A DNA stretch of 64,000 nucleotides from Psychrobacter immobilis (GCF_904846185.1 NZ_CAJGZQ010000004.1:124001-188000), one strand, 5' to 3'. Positions 1 through 9,906 are shown, numbered from the stretch's first letter. The notes: generated from the sequence alone by a model not told the origin. Translations and numbers: made by a program.

Positions 1-1
1 G

Positions 2-127
2 ACCAATGTCGCCTATTGGGATCAATATCGTCATACTGAAAAACTGCCCTCTAATGCCATCGGTATTGACTACTGGTGGACGGACAAAGAAGCAGAAGCA
101 CGTGTTAACCAATACTTGAAGCAATGA
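2..127 (+). CDS. yejA: Peptide ABC transporter substrate-binding protein, C-terminal fragment (YejA-like)
   Basis: Only the last 41 codons are inside the window; the frame is open from base 2 and ends at TGA 125-127. The tail contains a 'GIDYWWTD' stretch followed by a charged helix, which fits the C-terminal end of family 5 solute-binding proteins of the YejA type. The two permeases and the double ATPase that follow on the same strand are YejB, YejE and YejF homologues, so the context supports a periplasmic oligopeptide-binding subunit. The identification rests mostly on context because so little of the protein is visible. Confidence 0.65.
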   Translation, partial: TNVAYWDQYRHTEKLPSNAIGIDYWWTDKEAEARVNQYLKQ

Positions 128-231
128 TTTAGAACAATGAATGAAATAACGCTGCATCTTAAAATTTTATTTCGTTTAAAAAATCAATAAAAGACATCAG
201 CAATAAAGATAACTACTGGTAAGGATTTAAT

Positions 232-1011
232 ATGACTATCCGCATTCACCCAATCAAAGCGTTCAATGATAATTATATTTGGACATTGATTAATGAAAAT
301 AATAAACAGGCGATCGTTATTGATCCTGGTCAAGCTGAGCCTGTCATGAGTTATTTGGAAGAAAATAAATTAGAGCTGACGTCTATCTGGACGACTCATC
401 ATCATCATGACCATATCGGCGGTGTCGCAGAACTGCAAGAGTCTTATCCGATGACGCATCTGGTTGCGCATACTGAGCATAATGTCGATGAAGATCAGAC
501 CATCAAAGATGGTAGTACCGTCAGTGCTTGGGGCTGTGCAGCACAAGTATGGGATGTGTCCGGTCATACTGCTAGCCACGTGGCTTATATTTTGGATATT
601 GACGGGCTTAAACATTGCTTTTGTGGCGATACCTTATTTAGTGCTGGATGCGGACGGGTATTTACGGGGACGATTGAGCAATTACACAACAGCTTTAAGC
701 GTTTAAATGGTTTGCCAGCTGAGACGCTGCTATATCCTGCGCATGAATACACTGCCAGTAATCTGCGCTTTGGACTATCTATTGAACCTACTAATGAAGC
801 AATGCAGCAAACTCTGGTTCAAGCAGAAGAAAAAACCGCCCAAGGTATTCCGACGTTGCCAGTCACTCTAGAACATGAGCGCGCAGTCAATGTGTTTTTA
901 CGGACGCAAGAGCCGAGTGTGATAGCAGGGGTGAAGTCTAAAGCAACTATCGATGATGATAAATCTTTGGCTGTATTTGCTGCGTTACGTGAGCTTAAAA
1001 ATAGCTTTTAA
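232..1011 (+). CDS. gloB: Hydroxyacylglutathione hydrolase (glyoxalase II)
   Basis: Hydrolyses S-lactoylglutathione to lactate and glutathione, the second step of cytosolic methylglyoxal detoxification. The 259-residue protein has the family's usual length. The metallo-beta-lactamase metal motif THHHHDH is at residues 55-61, a second metal histidine is in SGHT near 112, GDTLFSAGCGR is at 132-142, and HEYT begins at residue 171. The start has an AAGGA ribosome site (taaggatttaatATG). It sits 104 bp after the yejA-like gene and 90 bp before yejB on the same strand, so it appears embedded in the transporter operon although it has no known link to peptide uptake. Confidence 0.95.
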   Translation: MTIRIHPIKAFNDNYIWTLINENNKQAIVIDPGQAEPVMSYLEENKLELTSIWTTHHHHDHIGGVAELQESYPMTHLVAHTEHNVDEDQTIKDGSTVSAWGCAAQVWDVSGHTASHVAYILDIDGLKHCFCGDTLFSAGCGRVFTGTIEQLHNSFKRLNGLPAETLLYPAHEYTASNLRFGLSIEPTNEAMQQTLVQAEEKTAQGIPTLPVTLEHERAVNVFLRTQEPSVIAGVKSKATIDDDKSLAVFAALRELKNSF

Positions 1012-1101
1012 ACCATAACGGGCGCTTCGACTGACGTTTTGATAGTTATTAGCTGCGTATTCTTTCTGTCGTCATATTTATTATCTTAGGAAGCCACCGT
1101 T

Positions 1102-2169
1102 ATGGGTCGTTATATCTTAAAAAGGTTACTGCTGATATTACCGACGCTTTTTTTGATATTGCTCGCAAACTTTGTGATTGTACAAGCAGCGCCTGGTGGT
1201 CCTATCGAGCAGCAACTGGCGCTTATTGAGCAAGGTGAAAAAGACAATGCGCTTGGCGGTAATATTGGCGCGGGTAGTGCGGGAAATAACAGTACCTATC
1301 AAGGTACGCGTGGCTTATCTGAGGAAATGGTTGCAGCGATTAATGCCCAATACGGCTTTGATAAATCGGCACCTGAGCGCTTTTGGCTCATGTTAAAGAA
1401 TTACGCTCAGCTAGATTTTGGCGAGTCTTTTTTTAAAGGACAGTCGGTAACAGATTTAATTATCGAGAAATTACCCGTTTCTATCTCGCTTGGACTCTGG
1501 AGCACGCTGCTGATTTATATGATAGCGATTCCACTAGGTATCTATAAAGCCATGCATCATGGCTCGGGGATTGATAAAGTTACTGCTATGCTACTGGCTA
1601 TCGGGCATGCAATACCCGTTTTCGTATTTGCCGTTATATTACTGGTGTTTTTTGCCGGTGGTAGCTACTGGAATATCTTTCCACTGCAAGGCTTGACCTC
1701 TGAGAACTTCGATCAATTAAGCGCGCTGGGTAAAATCAAAGATTACTTTTGGCATTTAGCGCTGCCGCTGCTGGCAAGTACGATTGGCGGTTTTGCTGGC
1801 TTGACCTACCTGACCAAGTTTAGCTTTTTAGAAGAGCTGGGTAAGCAATATGTGCTCACCGCCCGTGCCAAAGGCTTGGGTGAGCGTCAAGTGTTATACG
1901 GGCATGTTTTCCGTAATGCCATGCTGATTATTATCGCGGGTATTCCAGCGGCTATCGTTGGCATTTTCTTTGCCGGAAACTTCTTAATCGAGATTATTTT
2001 TAAACTTGATGGTTTGGGGTTGTTAGGTTTTGAAGCCATTCAGCAGCGCGATTATCCGGTGATATTTGGTACATTGTTTATTTTTACCTTGGTCGGACTG
2101 TTATTACAGTTAATCAGTGATTTGAGTTATCACTTAATTGATCCTCGTATTGATTTTGAGGGGCGCTAA
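1102..2169 (+). CDS. yejB: Peptide ABC transporter permease (YejB-like)
   Basis: Inner-membrane permease subunit of a dipeptide/oligopeptide importer, 355 residues. It begins with a basic stretch and a long hydrophobic segment (about residues 8-30), typical of DppB/YejB. A soluble insert follows (about 38-85), then several membrane segments. The cytoplasmic coupling loop with the EAA-type pattern 'TARAKGLGERQVLYGHVFRNA' type core lies at about 252-275. Its stop TAA shares the A with the ATG of the next gene, so translation of the two permeases is probably coupled. Confidence 0.93.
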   Translation: MGRYILKRLLLILPTLFLILLANFVIVQAAPGGPIEQQLALIEQGEKDNALGGNIGAGSAGNNSTYQGTRGLSEEMVAAINAQYGFDKSAPERFWLMLKNYAQLDFGESFFKGQSVTDLIIEKLPVSISLGLWSTLLIYMIAIPLGIYKAMHHGSGIDKVTAMLLAIGHAIPVFVFAVILLVFFAGGSYWNIFPLQGLTSENFDQLSALGKIKDYFWHLALPLLASTIGGFAGLTYLTKFSFLEELGKQYVLTARAKGLGERQVLYGHVFRNAMLIIIAGIPAAIVGIFFAGNFLIEIIFKLDGLGLLGFEAIQQRDYPVIFGTLFIFTLVGLLLQLISDLSYHLIDPRIDFEGR

Positions 2170-3251
2170 TGTCAAGTTATCCATTACCTTCAACGCCTTC
2201 ATCTGCATCTCCTGTCTCTATGCCAAAAAAACGTCGCCTAAATCCTATCTGGCAGGCACGCCTAAACCGTTTTCGCCAAAATCGTCTTGGCGTCGTATCA
2301 TTATTCATTTTTGCGCTGATATTCGTCATTTGTATGGCAGCCAATGTGATTGCCAATGACAAGCCGCTACTGGTGCAGTATCAAGGCGATTATTACTTTC
2401 CTGTCCTAAAAGCTTATCCTGAAACGGCTTTTGGTGGGGTGTTTGAGACTGAAGCCAATTATAAAGACCCTGCGGTACAGACGCTGATTGATGAGCAGGG
2501 TTTTTACATTATGCCGCCGATTCCATTTGCCGATCAGACACCAAACGTTGAGCTGGGTATTCCATATCCAGCAGCGCCCAATAGCCAGAACTGGCTTGGT
2601 ACTGATGACTTAGGCCGCGATGTGCTGGCACGGATACTTTATGGCATGCGCGTGTCGTTACTTTTTGGTTTAGCATTGACACTTGCTGGGGCAGTGATTG
2701 GTATTATCGTCGGTGCAATACAAGGCTATTACGGTGGTTGGATAGATTTGGCAGGGCAGCGCTTCATGGAAGTATGGGGCGGTATGCCGCAGCTGTTTAT
2801 GATTATTATTTTGGTCAGCTTATTCAGCCCTAGTATCTTTATGCTATTTGCAATGATGCTGTTATTTGGTTGGATGGGACTGGTTGGTTTGGTACGGGCA
2901 GAGTTTTTGCGCGCGCGTAACTTTGACTATGTACGTGCTGCGCGTAATCTTGGGGTATCCGACAGTCAAATCATGCTAAGGCATATCTTGCCCAATGCCC
3001 TAGCGTCAAGTTTGTCACAGCTGCCATTTATATTGACAGCTAATATTATCGCTTTAACGGCACTAGATTTCTTGGGTTATGGCTTGCCACCTGGTTCACC
3101 ATCGCTTGGTGAGCTTATGGTACAAGGTAAAAACAATCTCGATGCGCCTTGGCTTGCACTATCTGGATTTTTTAGTTTGACCTTTATTTTATCATTGCTG
3201 ATTTTCGTTGGCGAAGCGCTGCGTGATGCGTTTGATCCGAGGCGTTCTTAA
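2169..3251 (+). CDS. yejE: Peptide ABC transporter permease (YejE-like)
   Basis: Second permease of the importer, 360 residues. A basic N-terminus precedes a membrane segment near 35-58, followed by the long periplasmic loop typical of YejE. The OppC-family signature 'NWLGTDDLGRDVLARILYG' lies at about 141-160, and the EAA coupling loop ('RAARNLGVSDSQIMLRHILPNA' core) at about 257-278. It overlaps yejB by one base and ends 1 bp before the preferred ATG of yejF, consistent with one mRNA for the whole transporter. Confidence 0.93.
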   Translation: MSSYPLPSTPSSASPVSMPKKRRLNPIWQARLNRFRQNRLGVVSLFIFALIFVICMAANVIANDKPLLVQYQGDYYFPVLKAYPETAFGGVFETEANYKDPAVQTLIDEQGFYIMPPIPFADQTPNVELGIPYPAAPNSQNWLGTDDLGRDVLARILYGMRVSLLFGLALTLAGAVIGIIVGAIQGYYGGWIDLAGQRFMEVWGGMPQLFMIIILVSLFSPSIFMLFAMMLLFGWMGLVGLVRAEFLRARNFDYVRAARNLGVSDSQIMLRHILPNALASSLSQLPFILTANIIALTALDFLGYGLPPGSPSLGELMVQGKNNLDAPWLALSGFFSLTFILSLLIFVGEALRDAFDPRRS

Positions 3252-3252
3252 G

Positions 3253-4953
3253 ATGACTATGATTGATACGCAAACTGACAGCCTAAACGTAAATCGTAGC
3301 AATACACAGCAAAAGCTAATATTGAGTGTCGATAAGCTCAGTATTCTTACCAATACCGGCGTAACGTTAGTTGATAATCTGTCTTATACGCTTAGGCAAG
3401 GACGAACCCTTGCTATCGTAGGTGAATCAGGCTCTGGCAAATCCATTGCAAGTCTCGCGCTATTAGGCTTATTGCCAGACAGTTTGACCGTTAGCGGTGA
3501 GGTGAAGCTAGCAGGGTCAGCAGGGTTGACTGTGCTACCGATAGCCAATGCCAATGCCAATGCCAATGTTAGTGTTAGTGCTAAGGCACGTAACGCTGCG
3601 CTGCGCTCTATTCGCGGACAGCGCATCGGCATGGTGTTTCAAGAGCCGATGACGGCGCTCAATCCACTACATACAGTTGCCAAACAAATTGCAGAATCAC
3701 TACGTCTAGTTGGTGTGCCCAAGAAACAATGGCAAAGTCAAACAATCGATTTACTAAATGATGTCAATATTACCAATCCGATTGATAAGCTGAACCGCTA
3801 TCCGCATGAGCTATCAGGTGGTCAACGTCAACGGGTCATGATTGCCATGGCATTGGCACAGCAGCCTGATATTTTAATCGCTGATGAGCCGACCACCGCG
3901 CTTGATGTGACTCTCCAACATGAGATTCTCACCCTATTAGATGATCTTAAGCGTCAGCATAATATGGCGATGGTGCTTATTAGCCATGACCTCAATCTGG
4001 TCAGGCGCTACAGTGATGAAGTAATTGTCATGCGCCAAGGGCAAACGATTGAGCAGGGGCAAACCGCAGCGGTGTTTAACCAGCCCAAAGCCGAATATAC
4101 CCGCTCGTTAATCAAACAAGACTTTGGCCAAGCACTGAACTTCTCTAATGATGATCAAAGTCATCCACCAACCGTATTGCAAGTCAGCAATTTACAAGTA
4201 CAGTTTCCCATTGAAAAAAGTCTGTTTGGTGGTACTAAGCGCTGGTTTGATGCGGTGAAAAGCGTTGATATGACGCTACAGAAAGGCTGGGCGTTAGGCA
4301 TTGTAGGTGAGTCAGGCTCTGGAAAAACCACGATAGCGCTTGCGTTAAGTCAATTACTTAGCAATCAAGCGCGTGTGGGTGGCGAAATAATGGTCAATGG
4401 ACAAGATATTTCAGTATTGTCCAAGGGTGAGCTACGTCAGTTCCGCTCGCAAATTCAAATGGTATTTCAAGACCCCTTTGCCAGTATTAATTCACGTATG
4501 ACGGTGATGCAAATCATTGAAGAAGGATTGCTCGTACAAGGCGTTGATAAGGCAGCACGGCGGCAGGCAGTGATGGATAGCCTTACTACCGTGCATCTGC
4601 CAGCTGAGTTTGCGCATCGCTATCCACATGAGTTGTCAGGTGGTCAGCGTCAACGGGTAGCACTTGCGCGCGCCCTTATTATGCAGCCGAGTCTATTGAT
4701 ATTGGATGAGCCGACGTCCGCGCTTGATAGTACCACGCAGGTGACCGTCGTTAATTTACTACGTGAAATTCAACAGAAATTGCAAATAAGTTATGTGTTT
4801 ATTAGCCATGACTTAAAAGTGGTGCGCGCCTTATGTCAGCAAATTATGGTGCTTAAAGATGGCATATGTATTGAGTCTGGACGTACTGAAGATGTTTTTA
4901 ATAGCCCACAGCATCCCTATGCGCAGCAGTTGCTGCAGGCGAGTATGATTTAG
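3253..4953 (+). CDS. yejF: Peptide ABC transporter, fused double ATPase (YejF-like)
   Basis: Cytoplasmic ATPase with two nucleotide-binding domains in one chain, 566 residues from this ATG. A longer frame opens at 3208 inside yejE but ATG 3253 directly follows the yejE stop. Each half has Walker A (GESGSGKS, GESGSGKTT), a LSGGQRQRV signature and Walker B (ADEPTTALD, LDEPTSALD). Between Walker A and the Q-loop of the first half there is an Ala-Asn/Val-Ser tract encoded by a hexanucleotide repeat (3544-3579), which is unusual in this position. The protein would energise YejBE. Confidence 0.93.
   Translation: MTMIDTQTDSLNVNRSNTQQKLILSVDKLSILTNTGVTLVDNLSYTLRQGRTLAIVGESGSGKSIASLALLGLLPDSLTVSGEVKLAGSAGLTVLPIANANANANVSVSAKARNAALRSIRGQRIGMVFQEPMTALNPLHTVAKQIAESLRLVGVPKKQWQSQTIDLLNDVNITNPIDKLNRYPHELSGGQRQRVMIAMALAQQPDILIADEPTTALDVTLQHEILTLLDDLKRQHNMAMVLISHDLNLVRRYSDEVIVMRQGQTIEQGQTAAVFNQPKAEYTRSLIKQDFGQALNFSNDDQSHPPTVLQVSNLQVQFPIEKSLFGGTKRWFDAVKSVDMTLQKGWALGIVGESGSGKTTIALALSQLLSNQARVGGEIMVNGQDISVLSKGELRQFRSQIQMVFQDPFASINSRMTVMQIIEEGLLVQGVDKAARRQAVMDSLTTVHLPAEFAHRYPHELSGGQRQRVALARALIMQPSLLILDEPTSALDSTTQVTVVNLLREIQQKLQISYVFISHDLKVVRALCQQIMVLKDGICIESGRTEDVFNSPQHPYAQQLLQASMI
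3544..3579 (+). repeat. In-frame hexanucleotide repeat in yejF
   Basis: Four perfect GCCAAT units (3544-3567) are followed by two GTTAGT units. In the yejF frame they encode (Ala-Asn)4 then (Val-Ser)2. The period of six preserves frame, so slippage would change linker length and not inactivate the gene. Confidence 0.9.
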
Positions 4954-5175
4954 CTTAGCCAAAAAGAGTTAAGCAGATAGAGCCAAATAAGCAGAACATG
5001 GCAGTTCATACTAATTGCGATATCCTAAAAATAGCAGTGATACAATAAGTTAAACAGACGTTTACTTTAGTTAGAGGCTTAACTTTGTTTAATTTTTAGT
5101 TAAAGAGTAGTTTAAATCGCTGCTTTAAAGGATTGTCATCGCTATTATTACCCTCATTAAAAAGGATTTTTACTC

Positions 5176-6480
5176 ATGAAAAAACAAAACAGTATTGCTA
5201 AATTAGTAAATAATAAGTTAGTAAATACCAATGGATTGCAGAATGTCGGTTATTTAGCCGTTGCTAAAACACGCGCTAAAGTCTTAAAAGCGTTCGCTTA
5301 TGTTGTTCCAATTAGAAGACCAATGCTATTTGTCGGTGAGACCTCTTGTGAAGAGCTATGTGATATGGCCATCAACGAAGGCAGCACCAATGTATTTATC
5401 GTCACTGATACCGTGCTTAATAAGCTTGGAATTCCAGCCAAAGTGACTGATTATCTAGATAGCAAAAATATCAGCTATACCGTTTATGACGGCATTACCC
5501 CAGACCCTACTTTTAAAGTTGTCGAAGAGGGACTGCGCAAATCTATCGATGCTAAGTGCGATTCGATTATTGCCATCGGTGGTGGTTCGGTCATTGATGC
5601 AGCTAAGATGATTGCGATGTCACAAGGTAATGGCTGCAAGCCGCAACAGCTTATCGGCATTCTTAAAGCCAGAAAGCCTTCGGTTCCACTTTATTGTATT
5701 CCGACCACTGCTGGTACGGGTTCAGAAGCAACCCTTGGTGCAGTAGTATCAGACGATAAAACGCATCAAAAAGCGCTGTCTATTGACCCAAGAATGGTGC
5801 CATTAGCAGCGGCTATTGACCCTGTTATTATGAAAGGCATGCCTGCTCATATCACAGCAGATACGGGTATTGATGTATTGACTCATGCGTTAGAAGCTTG
5901 GATGAGTGCTAATGCGAGCGTCGAGACCGATTATTATGCAGCTTCTGCGGTCAAATCTGTGATGCAAAACCTACCGCTGGTTTATAAAGACGGCGGCAAT
6001 CTTAAAGCCAGAGAAGCAATGGGTATTGCAGCCCATTACGGCGGTATCGCCTTTAATAAAGCGGGTCTCGGTTACGTCCATGCTATCGCCCACCAGTTGG
6101 GGGCGTATTATAGTATTCCTCACGGTCGTGCCAATGCCATCGTGCTGCCGTATGTGCTTGATGTCAATCGTCAAGGAAGTAAAAAAAGACTGGCAGAGTT
6201 GGCTCGCAAGACTGGTATGGTAAAATCAGGACAAGCTAGTAAGAGTGATGCTGAGATTGCCGACCACCTCATCGCGCAAGTACGCGAACTGATTGCCGCC
6301 TTGAATATCGATCCAACGGTGAAAGGCATGCAAAGCAGTGATTTTGATAAAATTGCCAAAGCAGCAGCAAAAGAAGTCAGTGATACTTATGCAGTACCGA
6401 CTTATCTATCAGCGTCTGAAATCAAGGCTATTTTAACCAAGATTCAGCAAGCCAGTGATGAGCGTTCTGCTGCAAAATAA
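5176..6480 (+). CDS. Iron-containing alcohol dehydrogenase
   Basis: NAD(P)-dependent oxidation of alcohols or reduction of aldehydes by a group III (Fe-ADH) enzyme, 434 residues. The nucleotide-binding GGGSVIDAAK loop is near residues 134-143. The metal-ligand region includes 'DTGIDVLTHALEAW' near 230 and 'HAIAHQLGAYYSIPHG' near 300-315. The chain carries about 45 extra N-terminal residues compared with common 385-residue members; the only good ribosome site (AAGGA, 10 bp upstream) precedes this ATG, so the extension is probably real. Transcription is monocistronic: 222 bp precede it and a strong terminator follows. Substrate cannot be told from sequence. Confidence 0.88.
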   Translation: MKKQNSIAKLVNNKLVNTNGLQNVGYLAVAKTRAKVLKAFAYVVPIRRPMLFVGETSCEELCDMAINEGSTNVFIVTDTVLNKLGIPAKVTDYLDSKNISYTVYDGITPDPTFKVVEEGLRKSIDAKCDSIIAIGGGSVIDAAKMIAMSQGNGCKPQQLIGILKARKPSVPLYCIPTTAGTGSEATLGAVVSDDKTHQKALSIDPRMVPLAAAIDPVIMKGMPAHITADTGIDVLTHALEAWMSANASVETDYYAASAVKSVMQNLPLVYKDGGNLKAREAMGIAAHYGGIAFNKAGLGYVHAIAHQLGAYYSIPHGRANAIVLPYVLDVNRQGSKKRLAELARKTGMVKSGQASKSDAEIADHLIAQVRELIAALNIDPTVKGMQSSDFDKIAKAAAKEVSDTYAVPTYLSASEIKAILTKIQQASDERSAAK

Positions 6481-6528
6481 AAAAGTAACTATGCTACACA
6501 AGCTGCCTAAGATATATTGATGTAATAT

Positions 6529-6568
6529 AAAAGAGCACACTACGCTGTCCGTAATGTGCTCTTTTTTT
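6529..6568 (+). terminator. Intrinsic terminator after the alcohol dehydrogenase
   Basis: Arms AAAAGAGCACA (6529-6539) and TGTGCTCTTTT (6555-6565) pair perfectly and the run of T follows. Confidence 0.85.
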
Positions 6569-6747
6569 AATTATCATACTTTGTATCAAGCTTATCTTAT
6601 TAAGAAATTGTGTATAATTCAGGATTATACTGTTTAGTTATATTAAATAATATCTAATAACTATTAAATTTTTATAACAATATAGGTATAGTTTAGTGAG
6701 GTCAAAGAGTTATCATGGTTATATTATATTACTTTTAGGAGGTATCG

Positions 6748-7953
6748 ATGAATCATAAATTAAAGACGGGTGCTATTACGATGGCTGTAGCAGCCATCAG
6801 TATGGTTTTCGTTGGCTGTGCTGCCACCGAAAATACGCCCGCTGTAAAAAATACTGCCATCGATAATCCTTATGCGCCAACGGATCCAAATCTCGCAGTT
6901 GCTACGGTCGCTGGCGGTTGTTTTTGGTGCGTGGAAGCGGGTTATGAAAAAATACCTGGCGTTGTAGAAGTGGTCTCTGGCTATACCGGCGGTCAATCGA
7001 CCAATCCAACTTATAGCACTGTATCAGCAGGCGGCACAGGGCATACTGAAGCGGCTCAAGTCTATTATGACCGGACGAAAATCACCTATAATGGTCTCGT
7101 TCAAGCGTTATGGCGTATCGCCGATCCAACCGATGCTGACGGCCAGTATGTAGATCGTGGAACCCAGTATCGTCCTGCTATTTTTTATAATAATGCACAA
7201 GAAAAGCAGATAGCAGAAGCTGCTAAGCAATCACTGCAAGACTCTGGTGTCTATAGTAAACCAGTTGTGATTGAAATTGTTGCTGCTAGCAAGTTTTACC
7301 CTGCTGAAGAGTATCACCAAGATTATTATAAGAAAAACCCAATCCGCTATAAAGCTTATACCTTTAATTCTGGGCGCTATCAGTTTATCGAAGGTGTCTA
7401 TGGTAAAGACTACGAGCTGGATTTTAGCCAGTTTAAACCTACGGCGGCAGATAGCGTACAGGCAACATCAAACAATGCGTCAGCTACTAAAGCTAGCACA
7501 GGATTCAATCCAGATACCTTTGTGAAGCCTGCACAGGATGAGCTAAAGCAGTCGCTCAGTGACATTCAATATAAAGTCACTCAAAAAGACGGCACCGAAC
7601 GCGCTTTTGATAATGAATATTGGGATAATAAAGCGCCTGGGCTGTATGTCGATGTGATATCGGGGGAGCCACTATATTCCTCTCGTGATCAATACAAATC
7701 TGGCACTGGCTGGCCAAGCTTTACCCGTCCATTGAGCACAGCTATGGTCGTTGAGAAGGAAGACCGAGGGATATTCGGAAGCCGTACCGAAATTCGTAGC
7801 CGCTATGCAGACTCACACGTCGGTCATGTATTTGACGATGGTCCAGCACCGACAGGCAAGCGCTACTGTATGAATTCAGCGGCAATGCGTTTTATTCCAC
7901 TGGCGCAAATGGAAGCAGAAGGTTATGGCAATTGGATTGCTGAAGTAAGCTAG
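6748..7953 (+). CDS. msrAB: Bifunctional methionine sulfoxide reductase MsrA/MsrB, lipoprotein
   Basis: Repairs oxidised methionine in envelope proteins, with MsrA reducing the S and MsrB the R sulfoxide. The 401-residue chain starts with a signal peptide and lipobox ending FVGC (lipidated Cys24), so it is probably membrane-anchored and faces the periplasm. MsrA follows with GGCFWC (catalytic Cys58, Cys61). MsrB occupies about 270-395 with 'SGTGWPSF' and RYCMNSA (Cys374). The usual CxxC zinc pairs of MsrB are absent, replaced by '[15 protein letters not shown]', as in Neisseria PilB-type domains. There is no thioredoxin-like domain as in PilB, so its reductant must be another protein. The ribosome site TAGGAGGT is near consensus. 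Confidence 0.95.
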   Translation: MNHKLKTGAITMAVAAISMVFVGCAATENTPAVKNTAIDNPYAPTDPNLAVATVAGGCFWCVEAGYEKIPGVVEVVSGYTGGQSTNPTYSTVSAGGTGHTEAAQVYYDRTKITYNGLVQALWRIADPTDADGQYVDRGTQYRPAIFYNNAQEKQIAEAAKQSLQDSGVYSKPVVIEIVAASKFYPAEEYHQDYYKKNPIRYKAYTFNSGRYQFIEGVYGKDYELDFSQFKPTAADSVQATSNNASATKASTGFNPDTFVKPAQDELKQSLSDIQYKVTQKDGTERAFDNEYWDNKAPGLYVDVISGEPLYSSRDQYKSGTGWPSFTRPLSTAMVVEKEDRGIFGSRTEIRSRYADSHVGHVFDDGPAPTGKRYCMNSAAMRFIPLAQMEAEGYGNWIAEVS

Positions 7954-8031
7954 GTTAGTTAAGCCTCGTTATATTGTAATCAAGGATTGATTGCTAATTA
8001 TTAATGATAGCTATATTGAAAGGTACGCATT

Positions 8032-8059
8032 AAAAAAGGATACTTAAGTATCCTTTTTT
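8032..8059. terminator. Bidirectional terminator between msrAB and folE
   Basis: A perfect 28-bp palindrome: A6, GGATACTT, AAGTATCC, T6. Being symmetric with A and T tracts on both sides it can terminate msrAB and the convergent folE transcript. Confidence 0.88.
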
Positions 8060-8082
8060 ATTATCTATGGTTATTTGAAGCG

Positions 8083-8694
8083 TTAGAATGCAGGCTGCCG
8101 TCTAGGGATCGCACTCAAAAACTCATTGCGCGCTTGGTTATCATGGACAAATTCACCCAACATCGATGTTGTACGTGTGGTGGAGTGCTGCTTATTTACG
8201 CCGCGCATCATCATACACATATGTGCTGCATCCATCACTACTGCTACGCCGCGACAGCCAGTGACATCCATGATAGTTTGTGCCACTTGTTCGCTTAAAT
8301 TTTCTTGAACTTGCAAGCGACGGGCGAACATGTCGACGATACGGGCAAATTTTGATAAGCCCAGTACTTGACCATTGGGTAAATAGCCTATATGAGCGAT
8401 ACCATGAAAAGGCAGCATATGATGTTCGCACAATGAATAAAATTCAATATTTTGTACCAATACCAGCTCGCGATTGCTCGATGGAAACAGGGCGTCGTTG
8501 ACGACTTCATCCAAGCTTTGATGATAACCTTGGGTTAAATGTGCAAAAGCTTTTGCGGCACGCATCGGCGTCTCTTCAAGACCGGGACGCTGTAAGTCCT
8601 CGCCAGTTGAGAGAATAAGTTGACGATAAGACTCAACGCTTTCTTGGTAATTTGATGCTATTGTTGGGGTGTTACTCATAAGTTTGGCAGCCAT
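8083..8694 (-). CDS. folE: GTP cyclohydrolase I
   Basis: Converts GTP to 7,8-dihydroneopterin triphosphate, the first step of folate (and queuosine) synthesis. The 203-residue protein carries the zinc site CEHH (Cys89, His92) and the distant Cys160 in 'AAHMCM'; HMLPFHG and '[10 protein letters not shown]' are family signatures. Length is slightly under E. coli FolE because the N-terminus is shorter. Neither ATG 8694 nor the in-frame ATG 8679 has a clear ribosome site, so the start is uncertain by five residues. The gene is convergent with msrAB and divergent from fabI. Confidence 0.96.
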   Translation of the reverse strand: MAAKLMSNTPTIASNYQESVESYRQLILSTGEDLQRPGLEETPMRAAKAFAHLTQGYHQSLDEVVNDALFPSSNRELVLVQNIEFYSLCEHHMLPFHGIAHIGYLPNGQVLGLSKFARIVDMFARRLQVQENLSEQVAQTIMDVTGCRGVAVVMDAAHMCMMMRGVNKQHSTTRTTSMLGEFVHDNQARNEFLSAIPRRQPAF

Positions 8695-9032
8695 CCAAAA
8701 TGTGGGTGTAGCTTAACGCTAAATCCCTAATTACGAACAGTTACAAATAACTGTTGTAAAGGATTTTTATAAAAATTGTGCAAGCTGGGAAGGGCTGTGA
8801 TTATACTTGAAATCTCCTTAACTTCATACTGCTGTGGCGAGCAGTTGGGCGTTTAATCGATATTAGACGACATTATAAGGGAATACAGTTTACGACTGTT
8901 TACTTAAATTAATTCGTGTATAATGACTTATTTTATAATTTGTACTTTTTACGCTGTGATATTCATCGTATCTAATCACTCTAAATAACCTAATATGATT
9001 AAATAATTTTGATCGACCCAAAAGGAAATATT
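8695..9032. other. Intergenic region between divergent folE and fabI
   Basis: 338 bp without a gene. The fabI-proximal half is AT-rich and contains a TATAAT at 8919-8924 preceded by TG; I see no good -35 at 17 bp. No hairpin or small gene is convincing here. Confidence 0.5.
8897..8924 (+). promoter_or_regulatory. Candidate fabI promoter (-10 TATAAT)
   Basis: TATAAT at 8919-8924 lies 109 bp upstream of the fabI ATG. The -35 region (TGTTTACT around 8897-8904) is only a partial match and spacing is short, so only the -10 is supported. Confidence 0.35.
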
Positions 9033-9839
9033 ATGCTACTACAAGGACAACGATTTGTCGTGACAGGCATTGCGAGCAAACTGTCTATCGCTTGGGCTAT
9101 CGCGGAGGCACTGCACCGTGAAGGTGCCTCATTAATTCTCACTTATCCTAATGATAAGATCAAAAAGCGTGTCGATATGGCAGCGGAGAAATTCGAAGCA
9201 GATTTGGTACTTGAGTGTGATGTGGCTTCTGATGAGTCTATCGCTGCCTGCTTTGAGCAAGTCACTGCCCATTGGGGTGATGGAATCGATGGTGTGGTAC
9301 ATGCGATTGGCTTTGCGCCGATGGATCAGCTTGATGGCGATTTTGTTAAGGCGACGACCCGTGAAGGCAGTCAAATTGCCCATGATATCTCAAGCTATAG
9401 TTTTGTGGCATTAGCCAAAGAAGCTCGTGCTTTATTGGCCATGCGTCATGGTTCGATGCTGACATTGACATATGAAGGTAGTATCTCGGTATTGCCAAAC
9501 TACAACGTCATGGGTATGGCAAAGGCCAGCCTTGAAGCCAGTGTTCGCTATTTGGCTACTTCGATGGGCGGTGAAGGCATTCGTGTCAATGCGATCTCAG
9601 CAGGTCCTATTCGCACGCTTGCTGCCAGTGGCATCAAATCATTCCGTAAAATGCTCGATATCAGCGAAAAAATCGCGCCGTTACAACGTAATATCACACA
9701 GACCGAAGTCGGTAATGCGGCGCTTTTCTTGCTATCACCTTGGGCATCTGGTATTACCGGTGAGATTATGTTTGTTGACGCAGGTTTTAATACTGTGGCT
9801 ATCAGTGAGCAGTTAATGATGCTTGATGAGCCGAAATAA
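9033..9839 (+). CDS. fabI: Enoyl-[acyl-carrier-protein] reductase (NADH)
   Basis: Reduces trans-2-enoyl-ACP in the last step of each fatty acid elongation cycle. The 268-residue SDR-type protein has '[13 protein letters not shown]' in the nucleotide-binding region near the N-terminus, and the FabI catalytic Tyr-x6-Lys pattern (YNVMGMAK) near residue 156-163. The frame is open from TTG 9009, but ATG 9033 follows a clear AAAGGA site at 7 bp and matches the family N-terminus. It is followed by its own terminator. Confidence 0.96.
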   Translation: MLLQGQRFVVTGIASKLSIAWAIAEALHREGASLILTYPNDKIKKRVDMAAEKFEADLVLECDVASDESIAACFEQVTAHWGDGIDGVVHAIGFAPMDQLDGDFVKATTREGSQIAHDISSYSFVALAKEARALLAMRHGSMLTLTYEGSISVLPNYNVMGMAKASLEASVRYLATSMGGEGIRVNAISAGPIRTLAASGIKSFRKMLDISEKIAPLQRNITQTEVGNAALFLLSPWASGITGEIMFVDAGFNTVAISEQLMMLDEPK

Positions 9840-9878
9840 TCCACTTCAATAGTCGGTTATAGGGTTTTATAGATCAGG

Positions 9879-9906
9879 AAGGCAGCCAATAGGTTGCCTT
9901 TTTTGG
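9879..9906 (+). terminator. Intrinsic terminator after fabI
   Basis: Stem AAGGCAGCC / GGTTGCCTT with one G-T pair and an AATA loop, followed by a T run. Confidence 0.8.
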
